Source of the DNA: a virus
Virus record (IMG/VR): IMGVR_UViG_3300029286_000059
Span: 1 to 50,459 of that record
DNA length: 50,459 bases
Reading direction: 5' to 3' (one strand)
The position numbers and the translations under genes are program-made. The notes beneath the pieces are model-generated. The model saw only the letters and a program-made list of their open reading frames with translations, searched no databases and was not told the DNA's origin. This document shows positions 5,172 to 10,038 of the stretch, in pieces. Each line of letters begins with the position of its first letter. Positions within the stretch are counted from its first letter, which is position 1.

Positions 5172-5312
5172 ATGAAATCAGAAATTAACATTCAATTTGA
5201 AATTGAAACAACAAAGGATGGTGATTATTTTTCTTGTCACATACCAAAATATGATATTTATTTTAGTACAAAAAGGAAAGTGACATTGAAAAGAAAGGAA
5301 AAATTCTTGTGA
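5172..5312 (+). CDS. small unknown protein, 46 aa
   Basis: ATG 5172 (MKSEINIQFEIETTKDGDYF...) lies 14 nt after the last tRNA. Looks like a short beta-rich, HicB-like fragment (alternating hydrophobics, then GDYFSCHIPKYDIYF), but no partner toxin is visible. Assignment uncertain. Confidence 0.5.
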   Translation: MKSEINIQFEIETTKDGDYFSCHIPKYDIYFSTKRKVTLKRKEKFL

Positions 5313-5363
5313 ATTGTTTTATAAATTATTTTATTGAAAATAATTAAATCACTATCATATTAA

Positions 5364-5396
5364 ATTTTTTTATCAATACAATTTAATGTATCTTTG
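5364..5396 (+). promoter_or_regulatory. Bacteroidota-type promoter for the glycosyltransferase
   Basis: A T-run and TTTTTTTATC are followed by TATCTTTG at 5389-5396, 19 nt upstream of the ATG at 5415. Matches the TAnnTTTG consensus exactly. Confidence 0.8.
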
Positions 5397-5414
5397 TTTT
5401 CTAAATAGAAAAGT

Positions 5415-6743
5415 ATGAATTATACTGAATTAGTAAATGGTATTAAATCCGGAAAAATTAAAATAGATAGTAAAAATCATTTACACAATGATATTTTACC
5501 ATATCTTGAAAGACATCTTCAATACAAACAGGATCATTTGAGGGAACTAATCGAAATGGGTGCCAATTATGTTTGGAAACATGATAAAGAAAAAGGTCCA
5601 ATCGGTGAAAAAACTTCAAAAAGTATGATTGAAATGACTCGTTATGATATTTTAGAACCGTTGACATTTGGACAGTATCTTTTTGATAACGATATTTATT
5701 GTTTTCATTGTGGTGAAAGACTTCATATTGTTCCAATTGATGAAAACACAATTACCCTTGTTAGTTTTAGTATATTTCACGACAATCAGGATAAGAGTGG
5801 TTTGAAATACGAATACTGTATTACAGATGGTGAAATTCCCACTTGTAAGGCTAAAGAACTTTGTGATTCGAAGAAAATGATATCTGAAATAGAAGTTCCA
5901 ACAGGAAAAGTTTTTATAAATCATCCTTGTATTGAAAAATTAATAAAGATAGATCTTCATAATGAGGATTTAATCAAAAACATTCCAGAAGAATATTCAA
6001 ATGAAAAAATTAGATATGTGTTGAGATGTGAAAAAGATAAATTTGGTTATTTGCCATATTGGAATACACTGGATTTAAGACAATATGCAGCATCTCAAAT
6101 TGGTATTACATTAAAAAAAGAAGAGTTGAATTATCATTTCTATCCAAATGATTTTAAATCAATTAAAGAATTACCAGAAAAATACATTGTTATAAATCCT
6201 TCAATTACACAACCTTATAGAACTTGGAATTTAGAAAATTGGCAAAAACTAATTGATATTTTAAACGATAATAATATTAATGTTGTTGCTATTGGAAAGG
6301 ATATATTCAATAAAAGTTTCTATGATGTGAAAATCAAAAAGGGTGTCAATCTTTGTGGTGATGAAAAACAAAATGATTTATCACAAGTATGGCATATTTT
6401 GAATAAATCCGATATGTTCATTACTTTTGATTCTGGTTTGTTTATTTTTGCTGGGTCTACGGATACATTTCTTTTACAAATTGGTAGTTCACTTGATCCG
6501 GAATACCATACACCTTACAGAAATAGTTCCCAAACATATAAATACGAACATGTGGATGGTATTTGTAAGATAAGATGTTTTTCTAATCCCAAATATTCTA
6601 TACAATGGAGTGGTTATTTGGGTAATATAAATGGTAGACAGATGCTTGGTTATTGTTTTAAGGGTTATGTAGAAGGAAATAATTATGATTGTCATCCGAA
6701 ACCAGAAGAAGTAGTGAGAAAAGTATTGGATAATTTGATGTAA
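5415..6743 (+). CDS. glycosyltransferase family 9 (heptosyltransferase-like) protein, 442 aa
   Basis: The C-terminal half (from about residue 250) reads like ADP-heptose:LPS heptosyltransferases: IVINPSITQPYRTWNLENWQ, then a Rossmann strand INVVAIGKD, then LSQVWHILNKSDMFITFDSG followed by a small-residue segment, matching the donor-binding DSG motif of GT9/GT-B enzymes. The N-terminal half has Cys and His residues (CFHCGERLH near residue 96) and is less typical. It may modify host surface glycans or phage DNA/proteins. It has its own promoter and separates the two tRNA arrays. Confidence 0.7.
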   Translation: MNYTELVNGIKSGKIKIDSKNHLHNDILPYLERHLQYKQDHLRELIEMGANYVWKHDKEKGPIGEKTSKSMIEMTRYDILEPLTFGQYLFDNDIYCFHCGERLHIVPIDENTITLVSFSIFHDNQDKSGLKYEYCITDGEIPTCKAKELCDSKKMISEIEVPTGKVFINHPCIEKLIKIDLHNEDLIKNIPEEYSNEKIRYVLRCEKDKFGYLPYWNTLDLRQYAASQIGITLKKEELNYHFYPNDFKSIKELPEKYIVINPSITQPYRTWNLENWQKLIDILNDNNINVVAIGKDIFNKSFYDVKIKKGVNLCGDEKQNDLSQVWHILNKSDMFITFDSGLFIFAGSTDTFLLQIGSSLDPEYHTPYRNSSQTYKYEHVDGICKIRCFSNPKYSIQWSGYLGNINGRQMLGYCFKGYVEGNNYDCHPKPEEVVRKVLDNLM

Positions 6744-6775
6744 TTTTTTTATCTCAGCCATTTTACATACCTTTG
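6744..6775 (+). promoter_or_regulatory. Bacteroidota-type promoter before two tRNA-like genes
   Basis: TTTTTTTAT directly after the stop of the glycosyltransferase, then TACCTTTG at 6768-6775. Near-perfect match to the promoters at 13434 and 17325. Confidence 0.8.
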
Positions 6776-6794
6776 TAATCTGATTGAAATACCC

Positions 6795-6876
6795 GGATAG
6801 GTAATTTAATGTTTAGATCAGTATTCCTGAAATAGTTTGGTAACGCTGGGTGTGGGGTCAAAACCCACTCTATCCA
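6795..6876 (+). tRNA. non-canonical tRNA-like RNA
   Basis: Acceptor GGATAGG/TCTATCC with TA at 8-9 and A73. A 3' hairpin GTGGG-GTCAAAA-CCCAC sits where the T-arm belongs, but its loop lacks TTC and instead looks like an anticodon loop (U33, CAA, two A). A D-arm-like stretch AATAGTTTGGTAACGC lies just before it rather than near the 5' end. Either a T-loop-degenerate tRNA or one with rearranged arms. Confidence 0.5.
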
Positions 6877-6886
6877 CAAAAATGTT

Positions 6887-6966
6887 TATGATGTGGCTGA
6901 ATTGGTAAAGCTAGCTGTTGTAAATCCACTAAGACTGGAGTGTAGGTTCAAATCCTATCATCATAA
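6887..6966 (+). tRNA. tRNA-like RNA, anticodon unclear (GTA or TGT)
   Basis: Acceptor TATGATG/CATCATA is extended by flanking TGTT/AACA, and the T-arm GTAGG-TTCAAAT-CCTAT and the D-arm TGGCTGAATTGGTAAAGC are good. The middle (TGTTGTAAATCC) contains GTA or TGT but no convincing anticodon stem. A CACT/AGTG helix could be a variable arm. Identity left open. Confidence 0.5.
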
Positions 6967-6977
6967 ACATTTTAATT

Positions 6978-7042
6978 TTTTTAAACTTTTTGAAAAATAA
7001 TTGATAAAATAGAAAAAACAGACTAAAAAGATTTAATATATA
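6978..7042 (+). repeat. 65-bp promoter repeat, copy 2
   Basis: Second copy of the element at 3472-3536, again ending in TTTAATATATA (7032-7042) and again 24 nt upstream of a leader-peptide start. The repeat marks both attenuator-controlled tRNA operons. Confidence 0.85.
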
Positions 7043-7065
7043 ATATTCTAAAACAAAAAATTATT

Positions 7066-7128
7066 ATGACACAGAACATCCAAAATATGATTATTAATCA
7101 AATACCGGTAAAAATACCGATTGGATGA
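7066..7128 (+). CDS. attenuator leader peptide 2, 20 aa, Gln/Asn/Ile/Met-rich
   Basis: MTQNIQNMIINQIPVKIPIG, TGA at 7126-7128. Codons 3-13 are CAG AAC ATC CAA AAT ATG ATT ATT AAT CAA ATA: both Gln codons, both Asn codons, all three Ile codons and Met, without any other amino acid. The downstream array encodes tRNAs with Ile, Asn, Gln and CAU anticodons. Same architecture as leader 1 (65-bp repeat, leader, terminator, tRNAs) but a different amino-acid set, which is strong evidence for codon-specific sensing. Confidence 0.87.
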   Translation: MTQNIQNMIINQIPVKIPIG

Positions 7129-7183
7129 ACTTTGTCTATAACGAATATAGAAAAAACCCAATCGGAAACGGTTGGGTTTTTTT
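7105..7183 (+). promoter_or_regulatory. transcription attenuator controlling bL12 and tRNA array 2
   Basis: Region 1 (7106-7110, CGGTA) pairs with region 2 (7115-7119, TACCG) around an AAAA loop. Region 2 (7117-7124, CCGATTGG) pairs perfectly over 8 bp with region 3 (7158-7165, CCAATCGG) as antiterminator. Region 3 (7155-7164) forms the terminator with 7169-7178. Stalling on the Gln/Asn/Ile/Met codons upstream should favour the antiterminator. The stop codon lies right after region 2, so a ribosome finishing the leader masks it. Confidence 0.83.
7155..7183 (+). terminator. attenuator terminator 2
   Basis: Ten-bp hairpin AACCCAATCG-GAAA-CGGTTGGGTT (one G-U pair, GNRA-type loop) followed by a run of seven T. 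Strong intrinsic terminator between leader 2 and bL12. Confidence 0.92.
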
Positions 7184-7194
7184 GTTTTGATCCA

Positions 7195-7261
7195 CCATAG
7201 TTTTAACCAGTTCTTTGAAATAAAAATAAAAATGTTAAAAAAATAAATTATAAAACTATGG
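7195..7261 (+). promoter_or_regulatory. hairpin sequestering the bL12 start codon
   Basis: CCATAGTTTTA (7195-7205) is perfectly complementary to TAAAACTATGG (7251-7261), which contains the bL12 ATG at 7258-7260. The 45-nt loop carries the boxA-like element. The helix would hide the start codon, suggesting translational control of bL12, for instance by a protein or RNA that opens or stabilises it. Confidence 0.65.
7210..7225 (+). promoter_or_regulatory. boxA-like element
   Basis: GTTCTTTGAAATAAAA, repeated exactly at 7907-7922 and closely at 4192 and 3703. Resembles the boxA found in rRNA leaders. It lies just after attenuator terminator 2. Confidence 0.55.
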
Positions 7262-7635
7262 AAAATTTAGAGAAATTGGCGGAAGATTTGAGTAACCTTA
7301 CCGTATTGCAGTGTTACCAACTAGCCAAAATAATGAAAGAAGAATACGGTATAGAACCAAACACGAAAGTTCTTGGTGTAAATGTATCACCTATCCCAAC
7401 TCCAGTAATGGAAATTGAGAAAACAACTTTCGATGTGATTCTGAAATCAGCAGGAAATATTAATAAACTTGGTGTTATCAAATCCATTAAAGAAATGACA
7501 GGACAAAGTTTATTGGAAATTAAAACTCTTGTTGATAACGCACCATCAAAATTGAAAGAAAATATTAGTAAAGACGAAGCATATGCTTTACTAAATACTC
7601 TGAAAGAATTAGGTGCAGAAATTGAAGTTCTTTGA
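7258..7635 (+). CDS. rplL: ribosomal protein bL12 (L7/L12), phage-encoded, 125 aa
   Basis: The C-terminal domain (about residues 54-125) follows bL12 closely: EKTTFDVILKSAGNINKLGV, IKSIKEMTGQSLLEIKTLVD, then SKDEAYALLNTLKELGAEIE, the surface that recruits translation GTPases. The N-terminal 33 residues form the helical dimer/uL10-binding domain, joined by a proline-containing hinge (about 36-54). Full length for the family. Viral bL12 homologues have been described. A phage copy could replace or compete with host bL12 on the stalk. It is the first gene after attenuator 2, so its transcription should follow Gln/Asn/Ile/Met-tRNA status, and its start codon is in a hairpin. Confidence 0.93.
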   Translation: MENLEKLAEDLSNLTVLQCYQLAKIMKEEYGIEPNTKVLGVNVSPIPTPVMEIEKTTFDVILKSAGNINKLGVIKSIKEMTGQSLLEIKTLVDNAPSKLKENISKDEAYALLNTLKELGAEIEVL

Positions 7636-7688
7636 AATGTTGACAAATCTATACTATAAGTATAGTTATGTAAACAAAAATAAACTAA

Positions 7689-7821
7689 AAATGTAGTAGC
7701 GAGTTTAAGTGTTACTTCGTAGCTTAATAGTTAAGCATCAAACTGATAATTTGAAAATTGTGGGTGCGATTCCCATCGAGCCCGAAAGGGTTTAAATCAC
7801 TTAATGATTATCTCTACATTT
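7689..7821 (+). tRNA. tRNA-Ile(GAT) inside an extended acceptor structure
   Basis: The core 7713-7783 has D-arm TAGCTTAATAGTTAAGCA, anticodon hairpin TCAAA-CTGATAA-TTTGA (GAT) and T-arm GTGGG-TGCGATT-CCCAT. The immediate acceptor pairs only CTTCG/CGAG. Outside it, TTAAGTG (7705-7711) pairs with CACTTAA (7798-7804), and AAATGTAG (7689-7696) pairs with CTACATTT (7814-7821), with a CCC-GAAA-GGG hairpin between. Either nested leader/trailer helices that are processed away or a tRNA with inserts in the acceptor arm. Confidence 0.7.
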
Positions 7822-7827
7822 TTAAAA

Positions 7828-7904
7828 CGGATTGTAAACCCTCTGTCTGATAAACAGTTGAAAGGTTAATTGGTTACATGGTGGTTCGATTCCACTCAAT
7901 CCGA
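7828..7904 (+). tRNA. tRNA-Ile(GAT)-like with D segment after the anticodon hairpin
   Basis: Acceptor CGGATTG/CAATCCG, TA at 8-9, T-arm GGTGG-TTCGATT-CCACT, A73. The anticodon hairpin CTGT-CTGATAA-ACAG (GAT) starts at about position 16 of the RNA instead of 27. AACC (7837-7840) pairs with GGTT (7864-7867) and encloses it. A D-loop-like AATTGGTTA then follows, before the T-arm. See also 8889 and 8976. Confidence 0.65.
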
Positions 7905-7906
7905 CA

Positions 7907-7922
7907 GTTCTTTGAAATAAAA
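7907..7922 (+). promoter_or_regulatory. boxA-like element
   Basis: Exact copy of the GTTCTTTGAAATAAAA element at 7210, here between a tRNA and the inserted endonuclease gene. Confidence 0.5.
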
Positions 7923-7960
7923 GGTTGAAAGTTCAAAATGGAAAAATACTACCTTTTGTA

Positions 7961-7971
7961 TTTAATATATA
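7961..7971 (+). promoter_or_regulatory. TTTAATATATA promoter of a homing endonuclease
   Basis: The motif lies 12 nt before ATG 7983 and inside the longer open frame that begins at 7938, which argues that the gene really starts at 7983. Confidence 0.6.
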
Positions 7972-7982
7972 AATATAAAAAG

Positions 7983-8921
7983 ATGGGAAATTTTAAAGAT
8001 AGTGATTATTATAAATCTGGAAGAAGTTTAGAAAATGCTAAAATAGGATCTATAAAAAGTTCTATAAAATCTAAAGAATTAAGATTGGATAGAATAAAAA
8101 AGTATAATGAAAATCCAAAATTGTGTTTAAATTGTTTCAAACCAATAGATTATGATAAAAAATATAATAAATTTTGTTCTACATCTTGTTCAGCTTATTA
8201 TAATAATATAAAAAGAGGTGCCAGAAGTGATGAAACTAAAAATAAAATATCTTCAAGTTTAATGGGAAAAATTGTTAGTGATGTAACAAGAAAAAAAATA
8301 AGTGATGCAAAAAAAAGTGAAAAAAGTAAAAATAAAATTTCTAATTCATTGAAAATTTTTTGGAAAAATAATATTAAAGCTAAAAATAATTTAAGTAAAA
8401 AATTAACAGGTAGAATTGTTTCTACTGAAACCAGAAGTAAACAATCTGAAATAATGAGTAATAAGATAAAAAACGGAACTTTTAAACCAAAATTGAAAAG
8501 TATAAAATGTGAATACAATTTTAAAAATGAAAAAATAAGATGTGATTCTAAGGTAGAATATAGTTGTTTAAATTATTTCGAAAAAAATTATGATGTAATT
8601 GATATAAAAAGATGTGATTTTTTAATAGATTTTGAATATAAAGGTGTTAATAGAAAATACAATCCAGATTTTAAAATAATTACTAAAAATGATATATTTA
8701 TTGTAGAATGTAAAACAATTTTATCAAATAAAGATTTACAAAGAAAATGGGAATATTATTATGATACAATTGAATATAAAAAATTAGCTTTGGATAAATA
8801 TTGTAAAGATAATAATTTTATATCATTTAACTATAATAAATCAATGAATGTAAAATTTTATAATAATTGTAAATATGAAATATTAAATTGTGCCGTACCA
8901 GCGGATCCTGATAAGATCTAG
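7983..8921 (+). CDS. homing endonuclease, NUMOD-type repeats and PD-(D/E)xK-like domain, 312 aa
   Basis: The start at 7983 is chosen because the phage promoter motif sits just upstream. The frame is open from 7938. The N-terminal part has a CxxC...C-C pattern (LCLNCFKPID, KFCSTSCSAYY) and repeated SDVTRKKISDA/STETRSKQSE segments like NUMOD3. The C-terminal part CDSKVEYSC...YNPDFKI...DIFIVECKT fits a PD-(D/E)xK nuclease core (E, D, ExK). Inserted in tRNA array 2. Its last 11 codons and stop lie within the downstream tRNA at 8889. Confidence 0.8.
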   Translation: MGNFKDSDYYKSGRSLENAKIGSIKSSIKSKELRLDRIKKYNENPKLCLNCFKPIDYDKKYNKFCSTSCSAYYNNIKRGARSDETKNKISSSLMGKIVSDVTRKKISDAKKSEKSKNKISNSLKIFWKNNIKAKNNLSKKLTGRIVSTETRSKQSEIMSNKIKNGTFKPKLKSIKCEYNFKNEKIRCDSKVEYSCLNYFEKNYDVIDIKRCDFLIDFEYKGVNRKYNPDFKIITKNDIFIVECKTILSNKDLQRKWEYYYDTIEYKKLALDKYCKDNNFISFNYNKSMNVKFYNNCKYEILNCAVPADPDKI

Positions 8922-8969
8922 AACTGTAATTGGATGTTGAAAATGTGGGTTCGAATCCCACTGGCACAA
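8889..8969 (+). tRNA. tRNA-Ile(GAT)-like with D segment after the anticodon hairpin, overlapped by an endonuclease gene
   Basis: Acceptor TGTGCCG/TGGCACA, TA at 8-9, T-arm GTGGG-TTCGAAT-CCCAC, A73. The anticodon hairpin GGATC-CTGATAA-GATCT (GAT) begins at position 15. CCA (8898-8900) pairs with TGG (8931-8933) around it. The following stretch contains AATTGGATG. The first 33 nt double as the 3' end of the homing endonuclease gene. Confidence 0.65.
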
Positions 8970-8975
8970 CAAAAT

Positions 8976-9054
8976 GGTGGTGTATCCCTCGTGTCTTATA
9001 CACACGCGTTAATCGGGTAACTGGTGTATGGGGGTTCGAATCCCTCCACCACTA
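8976..9054 (+). tRNA. tRNA-Ile(TAT)-like with D segment after the anticodon hairpin
   Basis: Acceptor GGTGGTG/CACCACT, TA at 8-9, T-arm GGGGG-TTCGAAT-CCCTC. A perfect hairpin CGTGT-CTTATAC-ACACG (TAT, reads AUA) starts at position 15. CCC (8986-8988) pairs with GGG (9015-9017), and D-loop-like AATCGGGTAA follows the hairpin. Third example of the same rearranged order, all with Ile anticodons. Confidence 0.65.
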
Positions 9055-9062
9055 CTAAATAT

Positions 9063-9149
9063 GTACAGTTGGCCGAGTGGTCGATGGCACAAGACTGTTA
9101 ATCTTGCGAGATGAAAGTCCCAACATAGGTTCGAATCCTATACTGTACG
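9063..9149 (+). tRNA. class II tRNA with Ser-like body and Asn anticodon (GTT)
   Basis: Acceptor GTACAGT/ACTGTAC with G73, D-arm TGGCCGAGTGGTCGATGGC, long variable arm and T-arm ATAGG-TTCGAAT-CCTAT: all tRNA-Ser features. The anticodon hairpin CAAGA-CTGTTAA-TCTTG carries GTT, which reads Asn codons. One change from GCT (Ser AGY) would give this. SerRS ignores the anticodon, so Ser might be delivered to Asn codons. Confidence 0.75.
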
Positions 9150-9157
9150 CAATAATT

Positions 9158-9228
9158 GGGTTTGTAGTTCAAAGGTAGAACGTCCGGCTGTTAACCGGCT
9201 AATGTTGGTTCGATTCCATCCATTCCCG
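9158..9228 (+). tRNA. tRNA-Asn(GTT)
   Basis: D-arm TAGTTCAAAGGTAGAAC, anticodon hairpin CCGG-CTGTTAA-CCGG (GTT), short variable loop, T-arm with TTCGATT, G73. The acceptor GGGTTTG/CATTCCC has two mismatches. Canonical Asn body. Confidence 0.88.
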
Positions 9229-9233
9229 CTAAT

Positions 9234-9321
9234 GTCGATGTGAGCAGAGTTGGTTATTGCGGAGGTCCCATAAACCTTTCAACTTGAAAGAGTTGCGGTG
9301 GTTCGAATCCACTTATCGATA
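9234..9321 (+). tRNA. class II tRNA with CAT anticodon (Met or lysidine-Ile)
   Basis: Acceptor GTCGATG/TATCGAT, D-stem GCA/TGC, anticodon hairpin GAGGT-CCCATAA-ACCTT (CAT, with C instead of U at position 33), long variable arm CAACT...AGTTG, T-arm GGTGG-TTCGAAT-CCACT. CAT tRNAs are normally class I. Could read AUG, or AUA after lysidine modification. Both codons occur in leader 2. Confidence 0.65.
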
Positions 9322-9322
9322 C

Positions 9323-9394
9323 AGTTCTATGGTGTAACGCGTAGCATGACTCCCCTTGAAGGAGATGGTCAAGGTTCGAATCCTTGTAGGACTG
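9323..9394 (+). tRNA. tRNA-Gln(TTG)
   Basis: Acceptor AGTTCTA/TAGGACT with G73, anticodon hairpin CTCC-CCTTGAA-GGAG (TTG, C at position 33), T-arm CAAGG-TTCGAAT-CCTTG. The D-arm is atypical (TGGTGTAACGCGTAGCATG). Confidence 0.78.
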
Positions 9395-9399
9395 CAAAA

Positions 9400-9548
9400 G
9401 GAAAAGTAGCTCAGGATACAAATGGGAGACTGTTCGATTAGATAGATAAAAGTGTACATTCATTTCTATTGAAAGATTAGGAAACTGTACAGGTCAGAGC
9501 ACCAAGCCGATGTCTTGGTTGTCGGTGGTTCGAATCCACCCTTTTCCA
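9400..9548 (+). tRNA. tRNA-Ile(GAT)-like with a 75-nt insertion in the D-loop
   Basis: Acceptor GGAAAAG/CTTTTCC, D-stem TAGCTC (9407-9412) and GAGC (9497-9500), anticodon hairpin CCAAG-CCGATGT-CTTGG (GAT, with C33), T-arm GGTGG-TTCGAAT-CCACC. Between TAGCTCAGG and AGGTCAGAGC there are about 75 extra nt (9416-9490) without an ORF. Removing them restores a normal D-loop, so it may be an intron-like or tolerated insertion. The anticodon assignment is provisional. Confidence 0.7.
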
Positions 9549-9553
9549 CACAT

Positions 9554-9625
9554 TGTTTTGTCGTATAATGGGAGTACAACACCCTCTGAAGGTGCATGGT
9601 ATGGGTTCGAATCCTATCAAAACAA
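9554..9625 (+). tRNA. tRNA-Gln(CTG)
   Basis: Acceptor TGTTTTG/CAAAACA, anticodon hairpin CACC-CTCTGAA-GGTG (CTG with U33), T-arm ATGGG-TTCGAAT-CCTAT. With the TTG tRNA it covers both Gln codons present in leader 2. Confidence 0.85.
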
Positions 9626-9627
9626 CT

Positions 9628-9701
9628 ATGATTATTATAATACTCATAAGTTTAAAAATAAGTATGTGATGATTACTATGATAATCATTGTAATAACATG
9701 A
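9628..9701 (+). CDS. two overlapping Ile-rich upstream ORFs (13 and 10 codons)
   Basis: ATG 9628 encodes MIIIILISLKISM and stops at TGA 9667-9669. ATG 9669 overlaps that stop and encodes MITMIIIVIT, stopping at TGA 9699-9701, which overlaps the HNH gene start at 9698. Together they hold ATT, ATC and ATA Ile codons and sit right after the Ile/Gln tRNAs. They may couple translation of the downstream gene to Ile-tRNA supply. Translation is not proven. Confidence 0.45.
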
Positions 9702-10015
9702 AAAAGGAAATAAGAAAAATATTTCGTCAGGAAGTATTCAGTAGGGACAAATATACTTGTAAGGGGTGTGGGAAAAAATTTGATGAATCTGAATTGGATG
9801 CACATCATATTACTGATAGGAACGAAATGCCTAATGGTGGATATATAAAGGAAAACGGAATAACTCTTTGTAAAGATGAATGTCATATGAAAGCTGAAAG
9901 GTATCATATTACAGATGGCAAAGAATTTGTTCCGGGTTTCCATCCTGACGAATTATATGAAAAGATTGATTCATCCAAAGGGAAAGCTTTTTATTTTTCA
10001 CAACTTTTGGAATAA
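9698..10015 (+). CDS. HNH endonuclease, 105 aa
   Basis: Short free-standing HNH protein: FSRDKYTCKGCGKKF gives the first CxxC pair, LDAHHITDR the central DxHH, and GITLCKDECHMKAE the C-terminal part. Probably a homing-type nuclease in the tRNA array. Its ATG overlaps the stop of an Ile-rich upstream ORF, suggesting coupled translation. Confidence 0.8.
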   Translation: MKKEIRKIFRQEVFSRDKYTCKGCGKKFDESELDAHHITDRNEMPNGGYIKENGITLCKDECHMKAERYHITDGKEFVPGFHPDELYEKIDSSKGKAFYFSQLLE

Positions 10016-10038
10016 AAATTACTATATATAAGGATAAT

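Noticed and set aside
5112-5312. 66-aa frame starting inside the tRNA at 5084
   Set aside because: Its first 20 codons are tRNA sequence. The gene is better started at ATG 5172.
7689-7821. Group I intron inside the Ile tRNA
   Set aside because: The extra segments flank the tRNA core and pair with each other. There is no space for P3-P8 core elements or conserved P/Q/R/S sequences, and no insertion in the anticodon loop.
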